A DNA stretch of 64,000 nucleotides from Apis mellifera (taxonomy: Eukaryota > Arthropoda > Insecta > Hymenoptera > Apidae), in NCBI RefSeq assembly GCF_003254395.2, contig NC_037645.1, positions 10,539,229 to 10,603,228 of the forward strand, given 5' to 3'. The position numbers and the translations under genes are program-made. The notes below the pieces were generated by a model. It did no database searches. It saw only the letters and a list, made by a program, of their open reading frames with translations, and was not told the DNA's origin. Shown piece by piece: positions 13,421 through 27,009 of the stretch (position 1 is the stretch's first letter; each line of letters starts with the position of its first letter).

Positions 13421-16344
13421 AAAACCGATCGTCAAACGAAAAATCGAAATGAAACTGTAAGCGTGTATAATCCCACCACAATTTCCCTCAAAAATTTCCC
13501 TCAATTTATTATTTTCATATCATTTTGTACACCGCTTCGTGCCCACGACCGCAAATACGCTGTTGAAAAGTGTCGAAAACTGGCGTGGCCAGCGTTAACA
13601 GTGGGCCAATTTTAAGCTTGCCATTAAATCGACGATCAATTATCGGGTTAGGGAATGGATTTGGGGGGAGAAGGGAGAGGGTTTGGAAAAACAGGATACT
13701 CGTCATCGATACGCGGCCACGTTCGACGGGGCACAAGGGCCGGCGGAGAGGAGGGGGAGGAAGGGGGAGGAGGACGCAAAACGCGATCGTTTAGGTAACG
13801 CAGTCAGGGAGACAAATGCGATATCGCGTCTCTCACGGCTATGGCGGAATTTCAATGGAGCAGATGATATTCACCGATTCGCAGACATCGGTAACGAAAT
13901 TGGACTGGCGTGTCGGTGGCATACCAATAAGCGATACGCGGGCCGGCAAGCCCACGGCCACGGCTTTATTTTCATCGCTGAATGTGACGCGACCTATTCG
14001 CGAGCGACGAATATTTGTTGGAGGGGGCCTTGAGAGGAACGGAGAAATCTTTTTTTATGCACCTCCCAAAATCCTCCACGAGGTATCAGTATTTGTACAA
14101 AGTGTTACCTTTTTTTTTTTTTTTTTTTTTTTACTTAGAAACGCGAATAAATTCTGGATCAATCAGAGATAATTCTGATCTCTTGAATTGCTCGCGTTAA
14201 TCGGATACTATATTTTTCGTGACGACCTCGACAGGTTTTTATTATTAACGATCTAATTTAATCCGATCTTTTAAGCGAAACATTATTATTCCGCTTGGTC
14301 GGAATCGATGAAATATTATCAGACTGAATTCTCAGTTTTTAAAACGATCGATGTAAACTCGTCTACGTTGTTTAGACATATTTGGAAACCGTTGAATATC
14401 CGTTTCCGATTTTTTCACTCACGTGGAATACGAACAAATAGGAACGAGCGTGTTTCCAAGTGGATGAAAATCGGTATCGTTAAACGGCATCTTCTTCATC
14501 GGCGTTGACCAAGTTCGAGAGATGCAACGATTGTATTGACCTGTTCCGCGATGAATGATGAGAAACTCGGCACGAATCGACGAGATACCGCAGCGTGATA
14601 CGAAGGACGGAAACTTTGGGACGGAGTTTCATCGGCAAGAACGCTTCGAAATTACATAATTAGTATTATTTCTGGTTTCTGGACGGCGGGGAAAGAGAAG
14701 TCTCCAGACTTTTGGCGTAGTAGTTATCGGTTGAAACTTTCACCGAGGGAAATTATCACCCTTCTCGCAATTATTTCTTTAAGCTCATTTATATCGTGGA
14801 AAAAGATCTGTCTATCTATCTTTTTTTCTTTTTCTTTCATCAAATATAAGGAATAATTCTTATATTTGAAGTTCGAAATTTTTAAATCGGATTTTTAATT
14901 CGATGTCGCCTTAAAGAATTGTCGGTATATTCTTTTTCTCGTGATCGATGATCTTGATCAACGATCTTCAGTCTTTTCTTTTTTTTCTTCTTCTTCTCCG
15001 TCGGAACGATACGTCGCCCCGGTTTTAAATATTTAAATGAAGAATCCTTCTCACGCGCGGAATATAGATGAAAGAATATTTTTACTTACACATGCAGTTT
15101 TAACTTATTCTTGCAAGCTGGAATTTAAATATCTCCAATTAAAATCGTCGAGCTGCCTTTAAAGGTGGAAATTTAAATTCTGCCGATAAAGCTTGAATAC
15201 CACGTCGCGCCGCCTGAAATTTTCGCCTCAGCATAGAAAGACTATTAGTTGTTATTTATTCTCTATCGCGAAAATCTGTTTTCCCTTTTCCCGTGGATTT
15301 CCATCCATCGTCGTATCTTTCACGGAATAACACGCGTTTAGAAAAAGAATGTTCAAATTAAGAGTATTTTTAATAAAATGATACGAATTGCTTTGTACTT
15401 TCCGTGACACGTTATTTTAAACATTTATTCATAAATGTATGAATGATGCGAGAATTTTTTACGAAACAATTCGATACAGAATTTTTAGAATAAAAATTTC
15501 TTCGTATATTATAACAAAAATTATCGAAATAATTATTTTGCGTAATAATAATAATAATAATATTTGCAAATTATTTATCTAAATTTTAATATTATTATTT
15601 CGCGTAATATTAATTTACACGCGCAATTACGGAAACAGTTGTTGAAAATATTTTCATTTGTTATACTATTTGTCAAGTACTATTTTACCAACGGCCGATA
15701 ATACCGATATAATTGCGCATTAAATACTTAGAAATCCGATTAAAGATCTGCCGATAAAAAGCTTTCGGAGCAGCGAGACGAATTTATTTTCGCAAAATTT
15801 TTCCATAAGGGAAATGATACGATATCGATAGACCCTCATCCACGAGGACACGAATTGCGAGGTATTCCACATAGCGGAGCGCGCACCGGAAAATCCTTTT
15901 TCTAGGGACTTTCACACGCTTACGTATTTTATGTTCTCCCCTATTATGACTGTTGCGTGCCGTGGCGGTGTATCGAGGGCTTCCTCGACGTGCTCCACGC
16001 GATACGATGATCTCTGAATCGACCAACCTCTCCTCGCCACGTGAAATCGATCGCACAGACGTACCACTACATTTTTATATTTAATAGAACATATAACCTT
16101 CTACGCGATGAAAATTCTTAGACGACTTCGAATCGTTGCGATGTGGTGAAATTTTTGTGCGGCGATCTATTAGTTGGATTTTCAGGATTATAAATAACGG
16201 ATTATAATGTTGTACAGGGTGATATTCAAATATTGAAATTATTTTTCCGCAGTTTTTATGGTGTATATTAGTATTTAAGTTGCAAAAGAAATTTCAAAAA
16301 ATTCTAGATTATGTTTCGAAAAATATACAAGATATAGGGAAAAT
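13421..16344. other. Non-coding stretch with GC-rich island
   Basis: A GC-rich island at about 13.53-14.03 kb has overlapping open frames in several frames and no recognised domain. The rest is AT-rich, with a T-run at about 14111-14132 and an (ATA)n run near 15546-15562. No gene supported. Confidence 0.45.
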
Positions 16345-16995
16345 TATTATTATATAATATCTCAAATGAAATTATTGTTGATACTAATCGTATAGATCCT
16401 AAAATTGCATAATTACAATTAGAGATTCATCCAACAAATAATACTGGATAAACTCTTAAAACTCCAAAACTAATAATATAAATAAAATTCTAAATTCTAT
16501 AAAATATATTGATCTAAATCAAGGATATAAAATTCATATAACCAATGATAAAAAAAATATTATTATTGGTCTATAAATAAATAAATTTGAATAATTAAAA
16601 AAAAATCACTCTTTAGATAATAGTTTTAATGCATCACTAAAAGATTGAAATATACCAAATAAAATCTTTCGTTCTAAAAAAGTTAAAAATGCAACTCTAA
16701 TTAAAACTATAACTATTAAAATTAATTAATATCCAAATTATTATTTATTAACTTAAAAATTAATATAATTAAATCCTAAATTTAATGCACTTTTATGCTA
16801 AAATAATTTTAACAATTTATTTATTAATATTATTTATAAATAATTTACAAATTAAAGTCCTTTCGTACAATTAATTTATTTTTTATTATAGATAGAAACC
16901 AATCTGACTTACGTCGATTTGAACTCAAATCATGTAAGATTTTAAAAGTCTTAAAAACTACTGCGCCTAATTTTCATCTTAATTCAATATTTATT
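16345..16995 (-). pseudogene. Nuclear mitochondrial insertion: ND1 - tRNA-Leu(UAG) - 16S rRNA
   Basis: Read on the minus strand with the invertebrate mitochondrial code, 16345-16710 gives ND1 pieces in the expected order: LERKIL, QSFSDALKLLSKE, LYPWF, then YPVLFVGWISNCNYAILGS and ISFEI. At least one frameshift is present (near 16450), and there is a deletion between LERKIL and QSFSDA, where ND1 normally has the IQIRKGPNKVG segment. A degraded tRNA-Leu with anticodon region TTTAGGA follows at about 16740-16815. The 3' end of the large rRNA follows at about 16840-16995, including the complement of the universal 16S primer site ('tttgaactcaaatcatgt') and 'cctttcgtac'. The order and strand match native insect mtDNA, so one contiguous piece was inserted and then decayed. 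Confidence 0.9.
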
Positions 16996-19900
16996 TATTC
17001 ATATATTATCGAAGGATATGGGAACTTTTCTACAACTTTTTACAAAATTAACGAAATTTTTCGATTATTATTCAAATTTGTTGCTAAACGAATAAACACG
17101 CGTGTATACTTTTCACCGTCTTCAAGGTTCAAAGATTCGTCCCGAATACAATACCGCGTTTCTGCACGAAGGAAAAAACAGAATGGGATATCATCGACGC
17201 TATCGGCGCGTATTTTTAGATATTTCGAACAATATTCAACCACGCGCTCAAACGAAGTGAAAAGTGTTGAAGTGGTATCGGGGACGGGCGAGGATGCAAT
17301 ATTTTACGAATATTGAAAAGTTTCGACGGAAAAATACCACTCGATTTTTAATGTTTCGCGAATTCATCGAAAGCTCAACAATGTCCTTCGCAATTTGTTT
17401 GTGCCCGAACGATCTCTGCCGTCGATCTTCTGCCCCCAATTTTCCCTCATTTTTTTCATCGCTTACAACCTACGTAATCACGCCCAATTTTTTTTTTTTT
17501 ATTTTCCCCAAATTTAAAATTCGCAAGAACAAGAAACAATTTTTAAATCCAAAATATATCTTAATCATCTCATCACAACAAATAAAATAAACACTTCTCT
17601 CCTTTCTCGAATATCTTCCCTTCTTTCTCCACCGAATAAAATAAAAAAGAAAATTTCAGAAAGAAGAAACGAAAAATCGAATGGCCCTTTGACCAGAAAA
17701 AATTGAGCAAGTGGCGCAACAATACCCCAGGAAGGAGGGAGAGAGAGTTCGTTTTCCAGGAGGGAATTAAAAGGGATTTCTCTGTTCTTTGGAAAAGAAG
17801 AAGAAAAAAAAAAAAAAGGATCGTTCGAAGAGGGGGCGGAAATTGAGCAAAAACTCGACAATATCCGCGCATACACGGAGGAGAAGAGGCCAGGCCATCG
17901 ATTCGGTCTCGCGGGGGTCCACAGCCCCTCCTCCCCCTCCCCCTCCTCTTGGCTGATCAACTTTCACGTCCGCTCGTTTCGCGTGGAATTACCAAACGTA
18001 ATATCGCCCGGTGCCCGTTTTATTCTTGCGGCGTAATCAAGTCGCGAGCGTCGCTCAAAGGACGCGCAATAAAAGAAGTCAAATATCAATACGGCGTGTC
18101 TCGAAAGAAATGAACGATGAGAAAGCGAAGAGAGCTAGAGAGAGAGAGAGAGAGGGAGCCAGGAGCGCATCGTAGAAACGTGATGCCTCGAACGTAGGAG
18201 ACCTCGGATCCGGAAATTGTACAGTGGCCACTGCAGTCACGTCCCTGAAATGTGCTCTTTGTTAACGGGCCTCTTTCCCCCCTCTTCCTTGCTCTTAATA
18301 AACTCGATATTAATCGTTGCCCTTTCCTTCTTCTTCGTTCCTTTCCTCTCTCTCTCTCTCTCTCTCGCTCTTTTACCTGTTCTCTTTAACCTCCCCCACT
18401 CCTCCTTTGCTCTTCTTATTAGCAACGTTGGGCAAATACTCGAAACGTATCCCCGGCTTCTTTTCCTGGTTATTAAGCGGACGGTAGGTAAGGTAGGATA
18501 AGGCTGGTTTGTGTTTACTGTCTATTCTTATTGTATCATCGGAGCAGGGAGGGAGAAAGTGTTTTTTTTTCTTTGGATTTTGGGAAGATAGGATTCTTTT
18601 TTTTGGGAAATTTTTGTTTTCTCCTGTGAAAACAACTTGTTTACGAATTTATTGTTCGCTTGGTGGAGACAAGTCGAGGGAGATTGTCCCCACTGAAGAG
18701 GTTTTTTTTGTTGATTTTTGACGAGCTTGGTGGTAGAAGAGATGTAATTTGAATATTCCGAATCGTAAAAATTATTTTCATTTTTATTTTACTTTGGAAT
18801 AATCCAAGATTGAAATATTTTCGAAACTATTAATTATTTTGATATAATATATCTATAGTATGTTTAGCTTATTCGTGTAATTATTGTAATATTAATTATT
18901 CGAAATTATATTTATGAATTAAACCATCGTTACAAATTGTAATTAACTTACACACATTATGAGAAGGAAATTATTTTGTGTCGATACGTTAGAATATTTT
19001 AGAATTATACAGCATGATCATTGGATTGACGTTTCCTTCTAAATTAATCGATTTTTCTTTTCGTCTAATGAACAGTACTTGTAATCAGAAGTAATTATTA
19101 TAATTTATAATTTAACACTTGATTCGATTGATATTCGTTAAAAGATAAAATTGCTATTTATATCCAATATAAAGCGATTCAGCTGGAAGGTATATTTAGC
19201 ACGAGAGGAAACTTTTAATTAAGAATTAAAAATTAAAATTTTCATAAAATTGATGGTTTAATCTTTAATCTTGAAAAAATTAAAAGATATTAATATTCGC
19301 GTTATATCGTATATGATAAGTATTTATGCGTGATAGGAGAGGATTAACTCATCCTGGAAAAAGAAATATCGTCTCTTGATTTATTTATTCCCGTGATTTT
19401 ACTCGTCAGGCGATCAACTCGTCTAAAATCGTTGCCCGATTTTAAATTTGTCGCGACCTTTCGTAATATTCCACTTGTGAAAATAGATGGAACGAATCGG
19501 CAGATCAATCGAAACGAGACTGTTCTGAATTTTTGCTTCTGATTACGTTTTTAACGAATAATTATTTCTTCAGACACCGACGATACCGATTCATAAATTT
19601 TAAGATTCAAAGTTCGTATCTGCACTCTTTTAGTTTAAAATTAGAATGATATACGTCTCGGACGAAATTAGATAAATTGGCAATGTTTAATTTATTTCTC
19701 TTCTTTCTCTTTTTTTTTTTTTTTTAATACGAAAACAATGTAATTTTTATTTACTTTTAAAGTGCGATGCACGCAACACATTTCATGTTTGTTAGAATTA
19801 TCCTTGAGTTTGAAATATGATACCATATTTTAAGTTGCGTTATACATTTCTAAAGTTCACTCGGGGAAACTTGTCGCGTTAATTTAGCCTCGAACTTTGG

Positions 19901-22900
19901 AAAATTATCTCAAAAATGGAGACACATCTCGCTCTCCGTTTCTAAAAAATCGGCCATTGTCTGTTGCTCTCGACATTACATATTTTTTTTTTCTATCATC
20001 ATTATTTCATATCCGTCTCGATCACTTCGTTTAAAAAAAAGTTGCGCGAAATTGCATTGACCAAAATTCGTTCATCGAATTTTCCAGTCACGAAATAAAA
20101 GTTAAATCGTTTAATCAAAAAATTAAAATCCACTTGGAAACTTTCAACCATCGTCCCTACCACGTAATCCATGTTTATCCTACAACAAAAGTTCGAAAGT
20201 TCACGCAGAAACTCTCTCGATTCCCTATTTCAACGAAATGAATTTCAAATCCCGCCTTATCAAAAAATTAAACCCTAAAAATTTCCCTATATCTGGGACC
20301 GTCGATAAAATGTTCTTCTGTATCGACTGTACCGTTTGTCCCGTCTCGCATAAATCGTTTCCACTCGTCCAACAGTTTAGAAACTATTTCACTTTTCGCC
20401 GCACGTAGCGGGTGAGGGAAAAATTCACCCTCGCGTGTATGGTCCTTCTGGGACCGAGGAGGGGCGAAGGGTTCCAAGGGCTCGAAAGTGGACCGGTCGA
20501 AGAGATAAGGGGTGCAAATTCTCACGAGCCCGGTTGATTTACGAAATTGTCCGTTTAAAACGGCCGCCAGGACAAGTTTTGGAACGTTCTTGTATGTTTC
20601 ATAAACCGTGACCCTTTTCCGTGAAAGCATGAATTTCGTCGAAACGTATATTTTTATCTCGTACGGTTATCGCTTCATGCAGAATTAACCCAAGTTTCTT
20701 CTCGCGCCCAAGTTTCCCCGAATATTCATTTCTATCTCCTCGAACTGCGAGAAGAACTTTGTAAAAATTCGATCGAAATCGTCCTCCAGTCTTACCATCG
20801 GTGAATATTTCAGACGAACGCTTGGAAGAATATATCCTAGGGAATTTTTCGTGAAACGGTTGGCACGGTTCACGATCAGCCCATGACTCGACAACGTTCC
20901 GGTGAAATTTATTAATTCACGCGAGTAGATGGCGCTTCGTTACGTTACGAGTGTAATAAGTGTATCCGTGGTTTCAAAGGATTTTAATTTCACAATCCCG
21001 TGTTTTCGCGGGATTGTCCGCAGTTGTTGAAATTGGAGAAATCTCGGGCCTCTCCGAAAAATTCGGCGAAAAATCGTGCACTTTAAATCCGCGATAATGT
21101 CTCGTCCGGGATCGCGAAATATTTCAGCAGCTCGTTTAAGCAGATTTAAATTGCAGATCCGTAGAATTTTTGACGAAATTTGAAGCGAAGTTCGCCAAGT
21201 CACCAGAAATAATAACATTTAGAGACGGGAAATGGAAGTTGTTAAGATTTTACAAGAGATGGAGTTCTTAACCTAACTTTCAACCACTTTTTACTTTTGT
21301 ATCGTTATTATTAAAACAATCAAATTATAAAAATACCGTCCATAAATTCGAATACGATCATTGAAAATGTTGAAAATCGTTCCCTTTTTTTTTTCCTTTT
21401 TATAAAATTTTTAATCTTCGTACAAACAATTATTAACATTCAACAACCCGATATTTAGAAAAAGTTTCACTCCTCTATACTTTATACTTCTCAGAATGCT
21501 CGAAAAAAAATTGCAAAGTCGTCCCAATTTCCGTTCGAAATTAAAGATCGTGAAAAATTTTTAGAATCTCCTTAGGGCGCTCATAATTCACTCCGGCTCC
21601 GCGCAAAACTTTAATATACCCGAAGAGTTTCTGATTTTCGTCCCGTGAACGACCGTGACACAATTTATTCGACGTTTAATGTCTGACGCAGTTACACGAT
21701 AAATATTTAAAACCACGGAGAGAGAAAAAAGAAAAAAGAAAATTAACGGGGGAGAGTATTGGACTGAACGTTCAGAATATGTAGATGAGGAGGCGATATT
21801 ATCATAACATAACAGTGTATCCAAGCTTTCGTGACCATTAACACACCATGGACTCTTTTCTCGTCGCGTCGAAGGCGTTTGTGATTGCTACTCATCAGTC
21901 GGTTCGCTGAAATTTTCTATCATTACGGTGTGCGTCGACAGCAGAAAATACGGCCTTTGAAGCATGGGTTTGTGCGGGGAAAAAAAATTTCGCGTTTCTC
22001 GTTCTGTGAAACGATCGAGTCGGAGTCGATAATTGAATTTTGGGAAATGATTGTTGAACCTTTCTTGAGAATCTTTCCAATATTCGAACAATTCATTTTA
22101 AGAAACGATCGATGAAAAGATTATTTCTGTAAAACGAATGAGAATTAGGAATTGAATAGTAGCGACATCTCGAAAAAATTTTCACGATCTTCTTGCGGAT
22201 TGTGATTGAGAATCATCGATACGAACAAAATGATTTTAATAACAAGTTTTTGAATAACTTTTCTCGTTTAAGAATTTTATTAACCGGATAATCTCTTACT
22301 TTTGGATCTCGAATTATCATTCGTAAATCTATCGATAAAAGTAATTGAGATAAAATAATATATATAAGGTATATCGAGTGAGGTTATGTTATTTTGGCGA
22401 GGCGTGATAAGTGATGTGATTTTTCGTTCAATAAATTCGTTCGCTCGATATAATTTTCAAAGTTAAACGAATCTAAATCCTATTTAATCTTCCAATTTCC
22501 CAATTTATTTTATTCAGTAACGGTGCTCGATCGAGTTTAATATTTCAACAAATTCACCGGCAGAATAGACTGTTATTCCGGCACGTGATATGTAAATAAT
22601 CAGTGTACCAAGCTTTTAGTATTTCATAAACAGCTGTACGATGACAGATCTGGGTCACGTTGAATTCTAGCCTCTATGCTAAGTGCCATAAATGAGGTCT
22701 ACCACCGTGAAACAAAATGGTATTGCTCTAGGCAAGAGAAGCTCCTAGATACACCTACCTATATTCGAAAAAACGAATCGTTGTACACGAAGTGGAATCA
22801 AGATTTTTCTTTTTTTTTTAAATAGGTTTTCTTTAATTCGTACATTTATATTTTTCATTTGAATCGCAATTATTTTAATATTTCGTATCATATTATATTG

Positions 22901-24684
22901 AAAGCTAAAATTTGCGATATCTATATTTAGATGAATATTTAAGGGAATAAATTTTATTCTCGTATGAAAAAAAAAAAAAAAAGAGAAAAATTATTATATA
23001 TTGCAGATGTAATTGGGGGATAAAGATTTAATTATAAAATAATAAATAACTAGAATTTTATATGCATTTACTTTTATTTAAAATAAATTCCATTTATTTG
23101 ACTTTCCTCTTAATAACTTTCACAATTAAAAAAATTTAATTGACTCTCCTCCTAATAACTTTCACAATTAAAAACCAATGCAAATTTTTCTTTTCAAAAA
23201 CATAACTCGTAATTCTTTTATAGTATAATCGTGTCACTTTTCGTGAAAATTTATAAATTTCCAAAGGTGATTCACGATATATATATGTATACATAAATTA
23301 AAAATAAAATTTTCTTCCAAAAAAAAAAAAAGAAAAAAGCAATTCTAATTGATTACTTCTCTTAATGCTTTAACAACAAATACAGTGCACATTTTAATCA
23401 AATTAATTACCGAGATAGAAAGAAGAAAAATTCCCCAAATCTTCCCTAATAATTACGAATTACAAGAAAATTACAAACCCTAATTATAAACTCCGTATAT
23501 ATATTTAAATTCCTTTCATCCGGAAACGTTTGGTCGATAAACGTGAACGATACAACGGCGAAGAGCAAAGAGAACGAGATTGATAGATTAAATATCTCTG
23601 AATCTCTGACCCAGTTTCGTTCCCCCCTTAACCCACACACAATTGCCAATTTATACGGTAACTCGAAATTAAACGCCACCCAAGACCGTCATTCTCTCCC
23701 TCTCTCTCTCTCTTTCTCTCCAAATCCCATCACGCTCCCACCTGGTCCACGCTTAATCTCCACCCCTTGCGAGGGTGCCAAACACAACACCCTCGCCCCC
23801 TTTCATTACTGCCTAAATCCTTCGCTCACGGGATTGATTTCCACGTTAAAAACTTGCTTGTAACAGTTCTCTCTCGCCCGGCCTTTCACCCGATCCAATA
23901 GCTTCGCTGCCCCCGTTTCCTCTCCTCCCCTCCTCCTCTTCCTCCTCCTCCCCCTGCCCATGCATGAATAATAAACCTCGTGTACCGGAATCGCAGTGTC
24001 TACATGCGGGCTGGTAAACGATCGTGTACTCGGTTTTTACTCGTCGATGGCGGAGGTGTGATTAAAAGGCTTTCGGCACTTTGTTCCGAAAGGCGAAAGT
24101 CGGAGGTCGAGGAGCGGGGGGAGGGGGGGGGGGGCGAAGCTTCGGCTAATGAAAGCAACTTTGCCGATTTTCAATCTGGAGTCTCTCTCTCTCTCTCCCT
24201 TCGACGAGAGGGAGGAGAGGAAACGTTTTCGTTGCAAATTAACCCGGCTGGATCGCCGCTTCTTTCGCTCCCCTTTTCCGATTGATCACCTCATCCGCTG
24301 CAACGTTGTTTCCGGCGTTCCGGCCATTCATGAATTCGCCACGATTAAGGAGAGTTTCGACGCTCCTTGCATCCTCCTACCGCTCTTTAAATGAGAGTAA
24401 GGGTGTTCTCTCCTCTCTTTTTTTCTTTGTCTTTCTTTCGTTTCGATGGAACGGTTCGTCGAATGAGTGGTTTTTTTCAATATCGTGGGACGAGTGTAAC
24501 GAGCTGTTTGCTTTTAAGCGTTGCTTCGAGGAAATTAGGAAATCGAAAGGAAATATGTAATTCTAAAATTATTCGAAAATTTCGCGCCTCTTTGAGCGAA
24601 TAAATCGATAAAACAACTTCGGTATGGCGCCTATCGCTTTTGTCAATTGTGCTCATTGAGTTGCTAAATATAAAGAGAACTAAA
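16996..24684. other. Long non-coding stretch with GC-rich islands
   Basis: GC-rich or purine-skewed islands lie at about 17.85-18.30 kb (with (AG)n at about 18137-18155 and (CT)n at about 18345-18367), 20.37-20.60 kb and 23.85-24.40 kb. The last has a long G-run at 24116-24134. One minus-strand open frame, 20630-20268 (120 codons), resembles no family I know. A unique, non-repetitive block at about 22560-22790 stands out from its AT-rich surroundings but has no coding sign. No gene supported. Confidence 0.45.
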
Positions 24685-24686
24685 TA

Positions 24687-25615
24687 TTGGGTTGGCAACT
24701 AAGTAATTGCGGATATCAGTTGAAGTTGATGACGACCTAATCAAAGCAATAATCGATTCGGATCGTCACAGTACAACTCGTGAGATTGCAGAGAAGCTTC
24801 ATGTATCACATACATGCATTGAAAACCACTTAAAACAACTTGGCTATGTTCAAAAACTCGATACATGGGTTCCTCACGAACTGAAAGAAAAGCATTTAAC
24901 GTAACGCATTAACAGCTGCGATTTGCTAAAAAAACGTAATGAAAATGATCCATTTTTAAAACGACTGATAACTGGCGATGAAAAATGGGTTGTTTACAAC
25001 AATATCAAGCGGAAAAGATCGTGGAGCAGGCCACGTGAACCAGCTCGAACAACATCAAAAGCTGGTATTCGTCGAAAGAAGATTTTGTTATCAGTTTGGT
25101 GGGATTACAAAGGAATTGTCTATTTTGAACTCTTACCATCCAACGATCAATTCTGTTGTCTATATTGAACAACTAACGAAATTAAACAATGCAGTTGAAG
25201 AAAAGCAGCCCGAATTGACAAATCGAAAAGGTGTTGTATTTCATCATGACGATGCAAGGCCACACACATCTTTGGTCACTCGGCAAAAATTATTGGAGCT
25301 TGGTTGGGATGTTTTGCCACATCCACCATATAGTCCTGACCTTGCACCATCTGATTACTTTTTGCTTCGATCTTTACAAAACTCCTTGAATGGTAAAAAT
25401 TTCAATAATGATGATGATATCGAATCGTACCTGATTCAGTTTTTTGCTAATAAAAACCAGAAGTTTTATGAACGTGGGATTATGATGCTGCCTGAAAGAT
25501 GGCAAAAGGTCATTGATCAAAATGGGCAACACATTACAGAATAAAGTTATTTAGTTCCATGGAAAAATTGTCTTTAATTTTCTAAAAAAAATCCGCAATT
25601 ACTTAGTTGCCAACC
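24687..25615 (+). mobile_element. Mariner element, copy A, internally deleted
   Basis: It begins with 'ttgggttggcaactaagtaa' after a TA dinucleotide. It ends with the inverted copy 'ttacttagttgccaacc' followed by TA; the last few bases of the right terminus are lost. The element is about 930 bp, against about 1.3 kb for a complete mariner. The missing part lies just inside the left terminus, where the 5' leader, start codon and first helix-turn-helix should be. TA flanks are the mariner target duplication. Its ends and transposase resemble the mariners described from Apis; the subfamily is not assigned. Confidence 0.95.
24719..25544 (+). pseudogene. Mariner transposase remnant (DD34D), copy A
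   Basis: The coding part starts inside the protein at VEVDDDLIKA, so about the first 65-70 residues, including the first helix-turn-helix, are absent. The second helix-turn-helix (TTREIAEKLHVSH), the linker WVPHELKEKHLT and the catalytic domain remain. The catalytic aspartates lie in GDEKW, HDDARPH and SPDLAPSDY, and the last two are 34 residues apart, which is the mariner DD34D signature. Two breaks inactivate it: a TAA at 24902-24904 where copy B at 47.6 kb has CAA, and a 5-bp loss near 25143 that shifts the frame. The C-terminal part ends normally with TAA at 25542-25544. Confidence 0.93.
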
Positions 25616-27009
25616 TATAATAACTCCTACTTTACGTATAAAAACGTCACGTAGGCGATGGATTGAGCGAATACTCCGCAGAGATAAGATAAAATTCCTG
25701 GCTGTCGATTATAATCGATGCTCATATCGAAGTGATTAAGGCATTACTTCTCATCTTTAATTTTTAATATCTGCATCGACAATTACACGCACGGGTTCAT
25801 CGATTAAACCCGTTTCATTAAGCTAAAGACAGCATCCGGAAAGGGTGGTTGGCAATCCTCTTAGAGTCTGAGTATCCGGCAAATTTCTTGGATCACGCAA
25901 CAGGGAGGGGGGAGGAGATCTAAATTTCCTTTCCCCTCTCTCTCTCTCTCTTTTTAGAAACTCTCTCTCTCTCTCTCTCTCTCCGCTGTCCTCCTGTAAC
26001 TAACTTTCGCCTTTAAAGTCTGCGAGCGTGTACATTAAGGTCTTTGTACGTAAGATCCAGCGAGTCTTGGCTCTCCCCCCGTCACGATCACGGCTCTCGT
26101 GCATCTTGCATCAGTTCCCCTCGTCGGCCACGTTGGCTGATACTTCCTAATTAACTCTCTGGATTTCCTTGCACGCCTCTGTTCCAGTTCCTGTTTCCAG
26201 TGTCATTATCCTCGCGCCTAGCTGGAAACCGAGTGTTGCTTGCACACGAATCTTAGTTACCTCGTCGATCGAAAAACCTTCGTGTCTTCCATCTTGTGTC
26301 TGAAAGAGAAGTTAATATAATAAATATTCTTAGATCAGTGTAGTTTTTAGAATCGCGAAAATTATTGGTCCTCTCGATGATATTCGATGGCAGAAGCGGC
26401 CGATTTCGTTTCTTTTCTCACGTAAGAAGAATTAAAAAGAAGTGTCAATTCTTTCGTTTGTAATTTTTGGTAATTTAAGATGACAATTGCTTTGACGAGT
26501 CGAGGTCCAACGAAGAGGGAGAATTCATCGTACGAAGTTAATGAATTGAACGAGAATAGAGATAGATGGGATATAGATAGTGTGGAGAAAGCTTCTTCGA
26601 AATTATGGAAAAAATAAAAGAGAAGGGGTGTAACGTTAGGGAGATTTATAGGGAGGAACTGTAGAGTGGTAAAATATGTTTTTGCGGCAATGGTGGGGCA
26701 AATTTTTATGACAAATAAATCTCTCTTCCTCGCGATATAACGCGGGGAAATATTTTTTTCTCTCTCTCTCGCGAATTATTCATCCTGATAAGGACTGTAT
26801 TCTATTTTCGAATAGAATTTCCTTTCAAACGTTCGAAACGTTCGTTTGAATTTATAAGAACGATCACAGCAACAATTGATCATTCTTCTACAGCAAATTT
26901 GAGAATAAGAATTGTTCACTTCGATTTTCTCATTATTCACATTATTATTTAATTCACAATTTTCTCCATAAATTTGGACAATCTTTTCAAACTTTCTTTT
27001 CAAAGATAG
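25616..27009. other. Non-coding stretch with CT microsatellites
   Basis: Contains (CT)n at about 25938-25950 and 25964-25983, then a unique mixed-composition block at about 25985-26320 with no coding sign. No gene recognised. Confidence 0.45.

Noticed and set aside
13570..14172. Overlapping plus-strand frames in a GC-rich island
   Set aside because: Three frames are open at once and none resembles a known protein.
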